Program-made: the position numbers and the translations under genes | Assembly: GCA_028826165.1 (NCBI GenBank) | Contig: JAPDFW010000061.1 | Span: 1 to 64,000 of the forward strand | Source: Anaeramoeba ignava | Lineage: Eukaryota > Metamonada > Anaeramoebidae | DNA length: 64,000 nucleotides | Direction: 5' to 3' | Notes under the pieces: generated by a model | What the model saw: only the letters and a program-made list of their open reading frames with translations | Told to the model about the DNA's origin: nothing | The model's database searches: none | In this document: positions 23,449 to 34,289 of the stretch, one piece after another | Numbering within the stretch: position 1 is the first letter of the stretch | How the letters are laid out: every line of letters starts with the position of its first letter

Positions 23449-26264
23449 TTAAAGCTCAAGATTTAAAAATTTTTTTTTTGTAAAGCAAATCCACCATTTA
23501 TCAGCTCTACCTTTACGATAAACTCTTTGGGCTAATCTAATTCCAGTTTCATGTCTTAATTGAATGAAATAGGAACGAATTAATTCTATTTTTTTTATCA
23601 TTTTAATTTTAATTTTATAAATGAATTTTAATTTTAATTTTAATTTTAATTTTAATTTAATTTTAATTTTAATTTTAATTTTAATTTTAATTTTAATTTT
23701 AATTTTAATTTTAATTTTAATTTTAATTTTAATTTTAATTTTTAATTTTAATTTTAATTTTGATTTTAATTTTAATTTTGATTTTGAATTTTAATTTTAA
23801 TATTAATTTTAATTTTAATTTTAATTTTTAATTTTAATTTTAATTTTAATTTTAATTTTAATTTTAATTTTAATTTTAATTTTAATTTTAATTTTTAATT
23901 TTAATTTTAATTTTAATTTTAATTTTAATTTTAATTTTAATTTTAATTTTAATTTTAATTTTTAATTTTAATTTTAATTTTAATTTTAATTTTAATTTTT
24001 TTAATTTTAATTTTTAATTTTAATTTTAATTTTAATTTTAATTTTAATTTTAATTTTAATTTGAATTTTAATTTTAATTTTAAATTTTAATTTTAATTTT
24101 AATTTTAATTTTAATTTTAATTTTAATTTTATAAATGAATTTTAATTTTAAATATTAAAATACCAGCATCTGAAGTATTATCAGGTTTTTCAAAGAAAGC
24201 AGATAAAGGAAAACCACCATCACCACTCAAAGGGAATTGAGATTTAGCAAGAAGAGCCATTGAGCTTTCAGCACCTTCTCTGTTTGTGATTCTACCCATA
24301 TCCTTGAGGCATTGAGTGACATACAAAGTAAGATAAACAATCAATCTGTCTGCTGCGCTCTCAAGATCATATTGTCGGAAAAATACATTTGCTTTGAAAT
24401 AATATAACACTTCGTCTACAATATCATTGTCGTTGTTTGTTTGTACTGGTGCTGGTCCCTTAGTTGATGTTTTTAAGGGTAATATTGGTATCCCACATAT
24501 AACTCGTATTCTTTTTTGTTGACAAAATTCGTTATCAAATTCAGAATGATATGCCTTTTTTTTATAAATAATTTAATATTTAATTTTATAAATAATTTTA
24601 TAAATAATTTTATATTTAATTTTATATTTAATTTTATATTTAATTTTATAAATAATTTTATAAATAATTTTATAAATAATTAATAATTAATTTTATATTT
24701 AATTTTATATTTAATTTTGTATTTAAATTTATAAATAAATTTATATTTAATTTTATAATTAATTTTGTATTTAATTTTATAATTAATTTTATAAATAATT
24801 TTATATTTAATTTTATAAATAATTTTATAAATAATTTTATATTTAATTTTATATTTAATTTTATATTTAATTTTATATTTAATTTTATATTTAACTTTAT
24901 AAATAATTTTATATTTAAATTTATATTTAATTTTGTATTTAATTTTATATTTAATTTTATATTTAATATTATAAATAGTTTTATAAATAATTTTATAAAT
25001 AATTTTATATTTAATTTTATAAATAATTTTATAAATAATTTTATAAATAATTTTATATTTAATTTGTAAAATAATTTTATAAATAATTTTATATTTAATT
25101 TTATAAATAATTTTATATTTAATATATCAAATAATTTTATATGCCTTTTTATAAATAATTTTATAATTAATTTTATAAATAATTTTATTTATAATTTTAT
25201 AAATAATTTTATATTTAATTTTATAAATAATTTTATAAATAATTTTATAAATAATTTTTATAAATAATTTTATAAATAATTTTTATAAATATTTTTATAA
25301 ATAATTTTATATTTAATTTTATAAATAATTTTAATATTTAATTTTATATTTAATTTTTATAAATAATTTTATAAATATTTTTTTTATAAATAATTTTATA
25401 ATTAATTTTATAAATAATTTTATAATTTAATTTTATAATTAATTTTATAAAATAATTTTATAAATATTTTTATAAATATTTTTATAAATAATTTTATAAA
25501 TAATTTAATAAATAATTTTATAAATAATTTTTTATTTATAATTTTATAAATAATTTTATATTTAATTTTATAAATAATTTTATAAATATTTTTATAAATA
25601 ATTTTATAAATAATTTTATATTTAATTTTATAAATAATTTTATATTTAATTTTTATATTTAATTTTATATTTAATTTTTATAAATAATTTTATAAATAAT
25701 TTTATATTTAATTTATATTTAATTTTATATTTAATTTTATAATTTAATTTTTATAAATAATTTTGTATTTAATTTATAAAATAATTTTATATTTAATTTT
25801 TATATTTAATTTTGTATTTAATTTTATAAGTTAATTTTTTATAATTAATTTTATAAATAATTTTATAAATAATTTTATAAATAATTTTATAAATAATTTT
25901 ATATTTAATTTTTTATATTTAATTTTTATAAATAATTTTATAAATTAATTTTATAAATAATTTTATATTTAATTTTATAAATAATTTTTATATATAATTT
26001 TATAAATAATTTTATAAATAATTTTATATTTAATTTTATAAATAATTTTATAAATAATTTTATAAATAATTTTATAAATAATTTTATATTTAATTTTATA
26101 ATTAATTTTATATTTAATTTTATATTTAATTTTATATTTAATTTTATATATAATTTATATTTAATTTATATTTAATTTTATAAATGATTTTATATTTAAT
26201 TTTATAAATAATTTTATATTTAATTTTATAAGTTAATTTAATGGAAAAAAAATTTAATTACCAT
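23449..26264 (-). CDS. ARPC3: Actin-related protein 2/3 complex subunit 3 (p21-Arc)
   Basis: Exons on the minus strand: 26264-26262 (the ATG alone), 24554-24164, 23585-23449; 176 residues against 178 in human. Diagnostic segments are AYHSEFDN, GPAPVQT, DIVDEVLYYFKANVFF, LYVTQCLK, FPLSGDGGFPLSAFF, IQLRHETGIRLAQRVY and DKWWICFTKKKF. The subunit is part of the seven-protein Arp2/3 complex that nucleates branched actin. The N-terminal exon is inferred: upstream of AYHS there is a perfect acceptor (AAAAG|GCATATC) and no Met, and the first upstream ATG followed by a donor (ATG|GTAATT) lies 1.7 kb away, right behind the usual T-rich leader. Human ARPC3 begins MPAYHS, so an M-AYHS join fits. Both introns are repeat-filled. 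Confidence 0.9.
23590..24160. repeat. (AATTTT)n array filling ARPC3 intron 2
   Basis: The intron (23586-24163, 578 bp) is almost entirely TTTTAA hexamers with occasional extra T or GATTTT variants, up to a few bases from both splice sites. Confidence 0.95.
24560..26240. repeat. 12-bp array filling ARPC3 intron 1
   Basis: About 140 units alternating AATTTTATAAAT and AATTTTATATTT fill the 1707-bp intron 24555-26261. At 25139-25160 the array is interrupted by TATATGCCTTTTTATAAATA, a copy of the intron's own acceptor region at 24549-24566. Confidence 0.95.
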
Positions 26265-26451
26265 AATTAAATCAAGTTAAAACAAATTAAAAAAAAAGAA
26301 AAGAGAAAAAAAAATGAAAAAAAAAAAGCAAAAAAAATTTTTTTTTATTTAAAAAAAAAAGAAAAAAAAAAGGAGAAAATTATAAAATTAAATAAAAATA
26401 TTTTTTTTTCTCCTTTTTTATTTATTTTTTATTTTTTAATTTTAATTTAAT

Positions 26452-29160
26452 TTAAAAATCAAATAAATATTGATCTTCTTCTTTTAATTCTTTTTCAAAA
26501 TCTAAAATTTCATTTTGATTTTCTTGATTAATTTTATCATCAATACTTTTAATCAAAGCTTTTCCCATTTCTTTAATAAAAGGAGTTGAAAAATCTTGAG
26601 AAAAATTTCCACTTTTTAATTTCTTTTCACATTCATTTAACAAAGTTATAATTTTTTTATTTTTAGGTGAATTTTTTAAAGCTTTTGTTAAATAAAGTTT
26701 TGATGAAACAAAATTTTTATTTTCAAAATGTATTTTTCCTTGAATATATAATGCTTTTGTTGTTTCTCCAATTTTTAATGATTCATTACAATGATTTAAA
26801 GCTTTTTTATAATTTTTTAATTTTAAACAACATAATGCTAAATTTGTTTGAATGATTTGAATAAGATTTTGAATTTCAATTTCATTTTCATTTTGATTTT
26901 GATTTTGATTTTGATTTATATTTTGATTTTGATTTTTATTTTGATTTATATTTTGATTTTGATTTTGATTTAGATTTATATTTTGATTTATATTTTGATT
27001 TTGATTTTGATTTTCATTTATATTTTGATTTTGATTTTGATTTTTATTTTGATTTATATTTTGATTTTTATTTTGATTTATATTTTGATTTTGATTTATA
27101 TTTTGATTTATATTTTGATTTATATTTTGATTTTGAATTTGATTTTGATTTTGATTTTGAATTTGATTTTGATTTTGATTTATATTTTGATTTATATTTT
27201 TATTTTGATTTATATTTTGATTTTGATTTATATTTTGATTTTGATTTATATTTTGATTTATATTTTGATTTATATTTTGATTTATATTTTGATTTATATT
27301 TTGATTTATATTTTGATTTATATTTTGATTTATATTTTGATTTTGATTTTGAATTTGATTTTGATTTATATTTTGAATTTGATTTTGATTTTGATTTTGA
27401 TTTTCATTTTGATTTTGAATTTCAATTTCATTTTGATTTTGATTTTGATTTTGATTTTGATTTTCATTTTCATTTTGAATTTGAATTTGATTTTGAATTT
27501 GAATTTGATTTTGATTTTGATTTTGATTTATATTTTGATTTTGATTTTGATTTTGATTTATATTTTGATTTAAATTTTGATTTTCATTTTGATTTTGATT
27601 TATATTTTGATTTTCATTTTGAAATTGATTTTGAAATTGATTTTGATTTATATTTTCAATTTGATTTAGATTTTGATTTTGATTTTGATTTTGAATTTGA
27701 TTTTGAATTTGATTTTGATTTTGATTTTGAATTCTCATTTCTTTCCTAATTTTTGTAAGAATTATAATAGCTTTATTATAAGATTTTCTTGCTTCACTAA
27801 ATTGTTTTTTATTAAAAAAAATTGAAGCTTTTTGTTTTAAATCTAAAGCAAGATGAATTTGATTTTCTAAAGAAATAGAAGAAATTTCTTGAGGAAGAAT
27901 AAGTTGTTGTTCTTGAACATCAATTAGAAAAATAGTATAAAAAAGGGTTTCATTTGGAGGAATTCTTGGAGGAGCTCCTAATTCACCATATCCATAATTT
28001 GGATGTATTTCAAATTCTGATATTTCATTAGGAAGCATTGTTGAAACTGATAATGATAATCCAAGTATTAAATTTGGACTTCCCATCTTGAAATGAAAAG
28101 GTAAATTTCGATTCCAAGTTGAATCAAATATTATTCCATTTTTGGTTCTTGCTTCATAATGAACTAAATTTACAAATTTTGATTTAAAAATTTATTTGTA
28201 AATTTATTTGTAAATTGATTTAAAAATTCATTTAAAAATTTATTTGTAAATTTATTTAAAAATTTATTTGTAAATTGATTTAAAAATTTATTTGTAAATT
28301 GATTTAAAAATTTATTTGTAAATTTATTTAAAAATTTAATTTAAAATTTATTTGTAAATTTATTTGTAAATTTATTTGTAAATTTATTTGTAAATTCATT
28401 TGTAAATTTATTTGTAAATTCATTTGTAAATTTATTTGTAAATTTATTTAAAATTTATTTGTAAATTTATTTGTAAATTTATTTGTAAATTTATTTGTAA
28501 ATTTATTTGTAAATTTATTTGTAAATTTATTTGTAAAATTTATTTGTAAATTTATTTGTAAATTTATTTGTAAATTTATTTGTAAATTTATTTGTAAATT
28601 TAATTTTAAAAATTTATTTTTAAAATTTATTTGTAAATTTATTTGTAAATTTATTTTAAAAATTTATTTGTAAATTCATTTGTAAATTTATTTGTAAATT
28701 CATTTGTAAATTTATTTGTAAATTTATTTGTAAATTTATTTGTAAATTTATTTGTAAATTTATTTGTAAATTTATTTGTAAATTTATTTGTAAATTTATT
28801 TGTAAATTTATTTGTAAATTTATTTGTAAATTTATTTGTAAATTGATTTTAAAATTTATTTGTAAATTTATTTGTAAATTCATTTAAAAATTGATTTGTA
28901 AATTTATTTGTAAATTAATTTAAAAATTGATTTAAAAATTTAATTTAAAATTTATTTAAAAATTTATTTGTAAATTCATTTGTAAATTGAATTCTAAAAT
29001 TAAATATACTTTGCACTTTTGAAGAATTTGGAATTAAATGTTGTTCACCATTTCCTTCTTGAAGAATTAATTTAATAATTCCATTATCTTTTACAATAGA
29101 AGATTTCTTAGCAAAAACACCAAAAGAAACAATAAACAAAGAAGGAAAAACAAGAGACAT
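26452..29160 (-). CDS. FKBP-type peptidyl-prolyl isomerase with TPR domain and N/Q insert
   Basis: Exons on the minus strand: 29160-29010 and 28163-26452, 620 residues. Residues 24-130 form an FKBP domain (SSKVQIHYEAR, GIIFDSTW, FEIHPNYGYGELG, PPNETLFYTIFLIDV). A TPR region follows: first repeat about 145-190 (LKQKASIFFNKKQFSEARKSY) and further repeats about 485-600 (TNLALCCLKLKNYKKALNHC, ALYIQGKIHFENKNF). Between them lies a pure Asn/Gln/Ile tract of about 285 residues (26870-27735), where FKBP51/52 have a short acidic loop. The start at 29160 gives a hydrophobic N-terminus (LVFPSLFIVSFGVF) that could be a signal peptide; the Met at 29217 lies in the T-rich promoter and is less likely. The family usually assists protein folding, often with Hsp90. 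Confidence 0.85.
26870..27735. repeat. Coding (TTTTGA/TTTATA)n tract, N/Q-rich insert of the FKBP-TPR gene
   Basis: Hexamers that read Asn-Gln or Asn-Ile/Asn-Glu on the coding minus strand. The frame stays open for the whole 860 bp, so it is a translated insert rather than an intron. The plus-strand frame (Leu-Ile repeats) is a shadow. Confidence 0.9.
28175..28990. repeat. 12-bp array (TAAATTTATTTG)n filling the FKBP intron
   Basis: Some 65 units of a highly regular 12-mer, with AAAA variants at both ends, fill the 846-bp intron (28164-29009) almost from donor to acceptor. On the coding strand it reads Asn-Leu-Gln-Ile repeats but is interrupted by stops, and removing it restores the conserved FKBP core V-Q-I-H-Y. 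Confidence 0.95.
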
Positions 29161-29272
29161 TAAAAGAAAAAAGAAAAAAGAAAAAAGGAAAAAAATGAAT
29201 TTAAAAAATTTTTTCATTTTTTCATTTTTTCATTTTTTCATTTTTTCATTTTTTCACTTTCAAAAAAAAAAA
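29161..29272. promoter_or_regulatory. Shared divergent promoter of FKBP-TPR and GMPPB
   Basis: Only 112 bp separate the two ATGs. On the GMPPB side TTTTTTCA recurs five times (29212-29256), each with the TCATTT/TCACTT core; on the FKBP side are C-interrupted T-runs. One nucleosome-free region probably serves both genes. Confidence 0.6.
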
Positions 29273-30361
29273 ATGAAAGCTTTGATTTTAGTTGGAGGAT
29301 ATGGAACAAGATTACGACCATTAACATTAACTAAACCCAAACCGCTCGTAGAATTTGCAAACAAACCAATAATACGACATCAAATAGAAGCATTAGTTTC
29401 AACAGGAGTAACGGAAATTGTATTAGCATTAAGTTACCAAGCAGAAGCGATGAAGAACTACATGAAAGTACTGTCTGAGGAATTAAAAGTGAAGATAACG
29501 TTTACGTATGAAACACAACCATTAGGGACAGCTGGGCCATTGGCTCTAGCAAGAGATATTCTTTGGGAAAAAGACACCGACCCAAACACCCCAATGTTTA
29601 TGCTTAATTCAGACGTCATTTGCGAATTTCCCCTCAAGGAAATGCTCGAGTTCCATAAGAACCATAAAAAGCAAGGAACCATTTTGGTGACCCAAGTGCA
29701 AGACCCAAGCAAATATGGTGTCATTGTTCATGAAGATTCGGGAAAAATCCAAAAGTTCGTTGAAAAACCCAAAATTTTCGTCGGAAACGAAATCAATGCA
29801 GGCATTTATATCCTTAATATCAACACAATCGACAGAATCCAATTAAAACCCACTTCGATCGAAAGAGAAGTTTTTCCATTGATGGCAAAAGAAGAGGAAC
29901 TTTTTTGCTTTCCGTTGAAAAAATTTTGGATGGACATGGGTCAGCCTGCAGACTACATTCGCGGGCTAGAACTTTACCTCAATTTCGCGCAGCCTCCCAA
30001 ACCAGAGAAGTATCAGAATGTCGATATTGTAGGCAATGTTGTCATAGATGATTCCGTTGAAATTGGAGACGGTTCCGTTATTGGTCCGAATGTGTCCGTT
30101 GATAAAAATGTCAAAATTGGAAAGGGTGTTCGCTTGGCAAATTGCGCTGTTTTTTCTGGTTCTGTAATTGATAATTCTTCATTTCTTTCTTCTTCGCTTA
30201 TCGGCTGGAATTGTCATATTGGTTCTTGGACTCGTTTGGAAAATGGTTGTGTTCTTGGTGATGATGTTACTGTTAAGAATGAAGTTTTTATGAATAATGT
30301 TATTGTTCTTCCAAACAAAGTTATTTCTGAATCTATTCCTCAACCAAAGATTATTCTTTAA
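29273..30361 (+). CDS. GMPPB: Mannose-1-phosphate guanylyltransferase (GDP-mannose pyrophosphorylase B)
   Basis: A 362-residue intronless enzyme of normal family length that makes GDP-mannose from mannose-1-phosphate and GTP, feeding N-glycan, GPI-anchor and glycoconjugate synthesis in the cytosol. The nucleotide-binding loop GGYGTRLRPLT is at 8-18 with KPKPL at 21-25, LNSD at 111-114 (metal site), FVEKP at 162-166, NEINAGIY at 172-179 and MDMGQPADY at 220-228. From about 250 onward hexapeptide repeats form a left-handed beta-helix (VVIDDSVEIGDGSVIG). The ATG at 29273 is chosen because homology starts there; the upstream Met at 29195 lies in the T-rich promoter. The middle of the gene (about 29470-30170) has many C- and G-ending codons, unlike its neighbours, which suggests high expression or a different history. 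Confidence 0.95.
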   Translation: MKALILVGGYGTRLRPLTLTKPKPLVEFANKPIIRHQIEALVSTGVTEIVLALSYQAEAMKNYMKVLSEELKVKITFTYETQPLGTAGPLALARDILWEKDTDPNTPMFMLNSDVICEFPLKEMLEFHKNHKKQGTILVTQVQDPSKYGVIVHEDSGKIQKFVEKPKIFVGNEINAGIYILNINTIDRIQLKPTSIEREVFPLMAKEEELFCFPLKKFWMDMGQPADYIRGLELYLNFAQPPKPEKYQNVDIVGNVVIDDSVEIGDGSVIGPNVSVDKNVKIGKGVRLANCAVFSGSVIDNSSFLSSSLIGWNCHIGSWTRLENGCVLGDDVTVKNEVFMNNVIVLPNKVISESIPQPKIIL

Positions 30362-30643
30362 GTTCTTTCAATTTTTCTTTTTTTCTTTTTTTCTTTTCAA
30401 AAATGAACCAAATAAAACAAAATCACTTCTCAATTTTAATGAAATTTTAAATTTAAAATTTTTCACCAATTCAAATATTTTTGTTCCACTTTTTTTTCTT
30501 TTTCTTTTTTTATTAAATAATTTATTAAATAATTTATTAAATAATTCCAACACATGCTTAATTTATTATTAACAAAAAAAAATTTTTTTTCATTTTTTTT
30601 TCATTTTCATTTTTTTCATTTAAAATTAAAATTAAAAAATTAA
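30362..30643. other. Spacer and promoter before the NRF-AT3 gene
   Basis: T- and A-rich DNA with a short AATTTATTAAATAATTTATT repeat near 30515-30545, then a T-rich block with three TTTTTCAT elements (30588-30620) ahead of the ATG at 30644. Confidence 0.5.
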
Positions 30644-33600
30644 ATGAAATTTCGAATTTATTCTTTTTTGATTTTTTTAATTATTATTCAAATCATCACA
30701 AACGATCAAACAAAATGCGAAGAAGATTATCAAAAAATTCTAAACATGAGTGATCCCCAAAGTTTTGAAATATTATTTTTCGCAACTGGAAGAAATTTAC
30801 CGATTGATCCAGGTGATTATGACATGTGCAATTCACTAGAAAACACACATCAGTGCGTATTTCAATTTATTATAGAAGCTTTAGGAACTGAAATGCAACT
30901 GGAATGGGGACTTTGTCTTCCTAAATCATGCAATAACGAATTTGCTCCTTTTGCTCTTGATTTATATTTAAATGAATTTTTTCCTTTTGGCAAAAGAGAC
31001 CCCTCAACGACCGTTACTAATTGTGCTGATGAACTGACAAAAAAAATTACTGCTGGAACTGTTATCACTTCTATTGTTTCTCTTTTGTTTATTTTGTTTG
31101 TTATTGTCGCCTCTTTTAGATTTTATTTCGTTCAACTTCATGATAAAAAAATTCTGAAAAATCAATTGAATATTCAAAGTGATTTTCATCATGACCAAAT
31201 TGATTCTCAAAATCTCTCTGAAAATTCCTCTTGGATCCAGAGTGATAATGTTGATAATGATGATAATTTCTCTTTATCTGAGAAAAAGGTTAAAAAGCAA
31301 TCTCGGTTTTCTAAATATCTTTGGAAATTTTTATATTGTTATACTTTTCAAACAAATTTTCGCAAATTAATTCAAAAATCTCCTATTGAAAATACTAAAT
31401 TTCTGAATGGAATCCGAGTTATTTCAATGTTTTGGATTATTTTTGGTAAATCAAATTAAATCAAATTAAATTAAATCAAATCAAATTAAATAAAATTAAA
31501 TCAAATCAAATCAAATCAAATCAAATTAAAATTAAAATCAAATTAAATTAAATTAAAATCAAATCAAATCAAATTAAATCAAATCAAATTAAAATTAAAA
31601 TCAAATTAAATTAAATCAAATTAAATCAATTCAAAAATCAAATAAAAATCAAATTAAATTAAATCAAATCAAATTAAATTAAAATCAAATTAAATTAAAT
31701 TAAATTAAATTAAATTAAATTAAATTAAATTAAATTAAATTAAATTGAATTAAATCAAATCAAATTAAATCAAATTAAATCCAATTAAATCAAAATTAAA
31801 TCAAATCAAATTAAATTAAATTAAAATCAAATCAAATTAAATTAAATTAAATCAAATCAAATTAAATCAAATCAAATCAAAATTAAATCAAATTAAATCA
31901 AAATTAAATCAAAATTAAAATCAAATCAAATCAAATTAAATCAAATCAAATTAAATCAAATTAAATTCAATCAAATCAAATTAAAATCAAATTAAATTAA
32001 ATTAAATCAAATCAAATCAAATCAAAATTAAATTAAATCAAATTAAATCAAATCAAATCAAATTAAAATCAAATCAAATTTAAATAAAATTGAATCAAAT
32101 CAAATTAAATTAAAATCAAATCAAATCAAATTATTTTTATTGGATATAATTTTAAAAAAAAGGTCATTCAATTTTTTTCGAGCTTTATCCAGGTTTTAAC
32201 AATGATTTAACATTATTTTCACCTAAAGGACCACCAAAGAAATGGCCTTTTCAAATTCTTAATGGAGGAGAATTAGGAGTTGATACTTTTTTCTTTTTAA
32301 GTGGATTTTTGATTTCATTTTTATCAATTCCAAAAGTTCAATCAAAAAAATTAAACATTGGAATTTTTTATTTTCATCGGTAAATTCAATTTCTAAATTT
32401 ATTATTTATTATTTAATATTTAATGTTTATTATTTAAATCAAAATAGAATTTGGAGATTAATGCCTTCTCTTGCATTTGTTATTTTAATTTACATGAATA
32501 TTTCTCCATTTTTTGGAAATGGTCCGTTTTTTTGGCAATATACTGAAGTTATTAAAGAAACTTGTTCTAAATATTGGTATTCAAGTCTTTTATTTTTCAA
32601 TAATTTTTATCCTTCAGACAATTCCAAAGAATGCATTCGTAAGGATTATATTTCTAGTGCTTTTATAATTTAAAATCGAATTAAATCAAATCAAATCAAA
32701 TTAAATTCAAATTAAATTCAAATTAAATCAAATTAAATTAAATTAATTAAATTCAAATTAAATTAAAATCAAATCAAATCAAATTAAATTAAATTAAATT
32801 AAATCAAATTAAATCAAATCAAATTAAATTAAATTAAAATCAAATTAATTCAAATTAAATTTAAATTAAAATCAAATTAAATCAAATTAAATTAAATTAA
32901 AATTAAATTAAATCAAATTAAATTAAATCAAATCAAATCAAATCAAATCAAATCAAATCAAATCAAATCAAATCTAAATCAAATTAAAATCAAATTAAAT
33001 CAAATTAAATCAAATCAAATCAAATCAAATCAAATCAAATCAAATCAAATCAAATCAAATCAAAATCAAATTAAATCAAATTAAATCAAATTAAATTAAA
33101 TTAAATTAAATTAAATTAAATTAAATCAAATTAAATCAAATTAAATTCAAATTAAATCAAATCAAATCAAATTAAATCAAATTAAATTAAAATTAAATCA
33201 AATCAAATCAAATTAAATTAAAATCAAATCAAAATTAAATCAAATTAAATTAAAATCAAATTAAATTAAATTAAATCAAATCAAATCAAATTAAATCAAA
33301 TCAAATCAAATCAAATCAAAATCAAATCAAATTAAATTAAATTAAAAATCAATTTCAAAATACTTTAATGAATTGAATAAATTTAGCTTGGGTTTGGTAT
33401 CTTGCAAATGATGTTCAATTCCATGTAATCACACCCATTTTCTTATATCTTTTTTCATGGAAAAAAATATTTGGATTAATCTCAGTTTTTTCAATGATCT
33501 GTTTGGGATGTGGAATGAATTTCTGGTTAACACACAAATACAATATCAATTTTTACCTTTTTGATGATTCGATGCCAGATTATATGAAATACATTTATGT

Positions 33601-34213
33601 CAGACCTTATACAAGAATATTGCCTTATATTGTTGGAGTAGGATGCGCAATGTTACTAATTTGGGCAACAGAAAGAAAAAGAAAAGCAAATGATTTTGAT
33701 GAGAAAATGAATTTAATCAATACAAGAGTGACTCAAACAAAATCAAAAACAAAATCATTGATTTTTGCTCATTTATTATTTGTTGTTTTCTTCGCCATTT
33801 TATTGATTGTTGTGTTTCTTCCTTATAATAATTATAAAGATGAAGGCAAAAAATGGAATATTAATGCAAATGCCGCTTATATTGGTTTATCCAAATTGTT
33901 TTGGGGAATTGGAATGGCCGGAATTGTCGTTATTTTTATTAAATATTCAAATGTGTTTTCTTTGATTAAGAAGTTTTTATCTTGGGATCTTTGGACTCCT
34001 CTTGCTAGACTAACTTATAATGCTTATCTTATGCATCCTATTATCATGTATTTGGCTAATTTGAGTTCAAGAATTTTATTCAATTATAATGCTGTTCCTA
34101 TTTTTTATGCAACAACAACAAACGTTATTCTTGCTTATGTTTTTTCCTTTATTATTTTTCTTCTTGTTGAACGTCCTTTTATGAATTTTGAGAAAATTCT
34201 TTGTGGTAAATGA
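30644..34213 (+). CDS. NRF-6-like membrane acyltransferase (NRF domain + acyltransferase-3)
   Basis: Exons 30644-31445, 32163-32379, 32448-32638 and 33387-34213 join in phase to 678 residues. A signal peptide (1-20) precedes a Cys-containing NRF ectodomain (MCNSLENTHQC, WGLCLPKSCNN), then a membrane helix (about 137-160), an acidic loop, and an acyltransferase-3 domain with about ten hydrophobic segments: FLNGIRVISMFWIIFGHS, GVDTFFFLSGFLISF, RIWRLMPSLAFVIL, CIPWVWYLANDVQFHV, ending LLVERPF. The family is named for the worm nose-resistant-to-fluoxetine proteins, thought to move or acylate lipids. Introns 1 and 3 (717 and 748 bp) are pentamer repeats; intron 2 is 68 bp. A last small intron at GTG|GTAAATG (34207) with acceptor near 34283 would change only the final residues. 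Confidence 0.88.
31446..32150. repeat. Pentamer array (AAATC/AAATT)n in NRF-AT3 intron 1
   Basis: Mixed AAATC, AAATT and AAAATTA units, almost without G on the sense strand. The repeat begins at the donor itself (GTAAATCAAATT) and ends about 25 bp before the acceptor at 32162. Confidence 0.95.
32670..33350. repeat. Pentamer array (AAATC/AAATT)n in NRF-AT3 intron 3
   Basis: Same unit family and strand bias as intron 1 of this gene, including pure AAATC runs at 32930-32970 and 33010-33060. The short intron 2 between them lacks it. Confidence 0.95.
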
Positions 34214-34289
34214 TTATTTATTTAATTATTTAATTATTTAATAATTTAATTATTTAATTATTTATTTATTTAAAAACAAATAGCAAAAT

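Noticed and set aside
26983-27573. Plus-strand 196-residue Leu-Ile-Tyr frame
   Set aside because: Antisense shadow of the N/Q tract of the FKBP-TPR gene.
28656-28883. Minus-strand NLQI repeat frame
   Set aside because: Lies inside the FKBP intron array, whose removal restores the conserved FKBP core; stops occur on either side.
30862-31210. Minus frames opposite the NRF-AT3 first exon
   Set aside because: Shadows of a well-supported plus-strand membrane protein.
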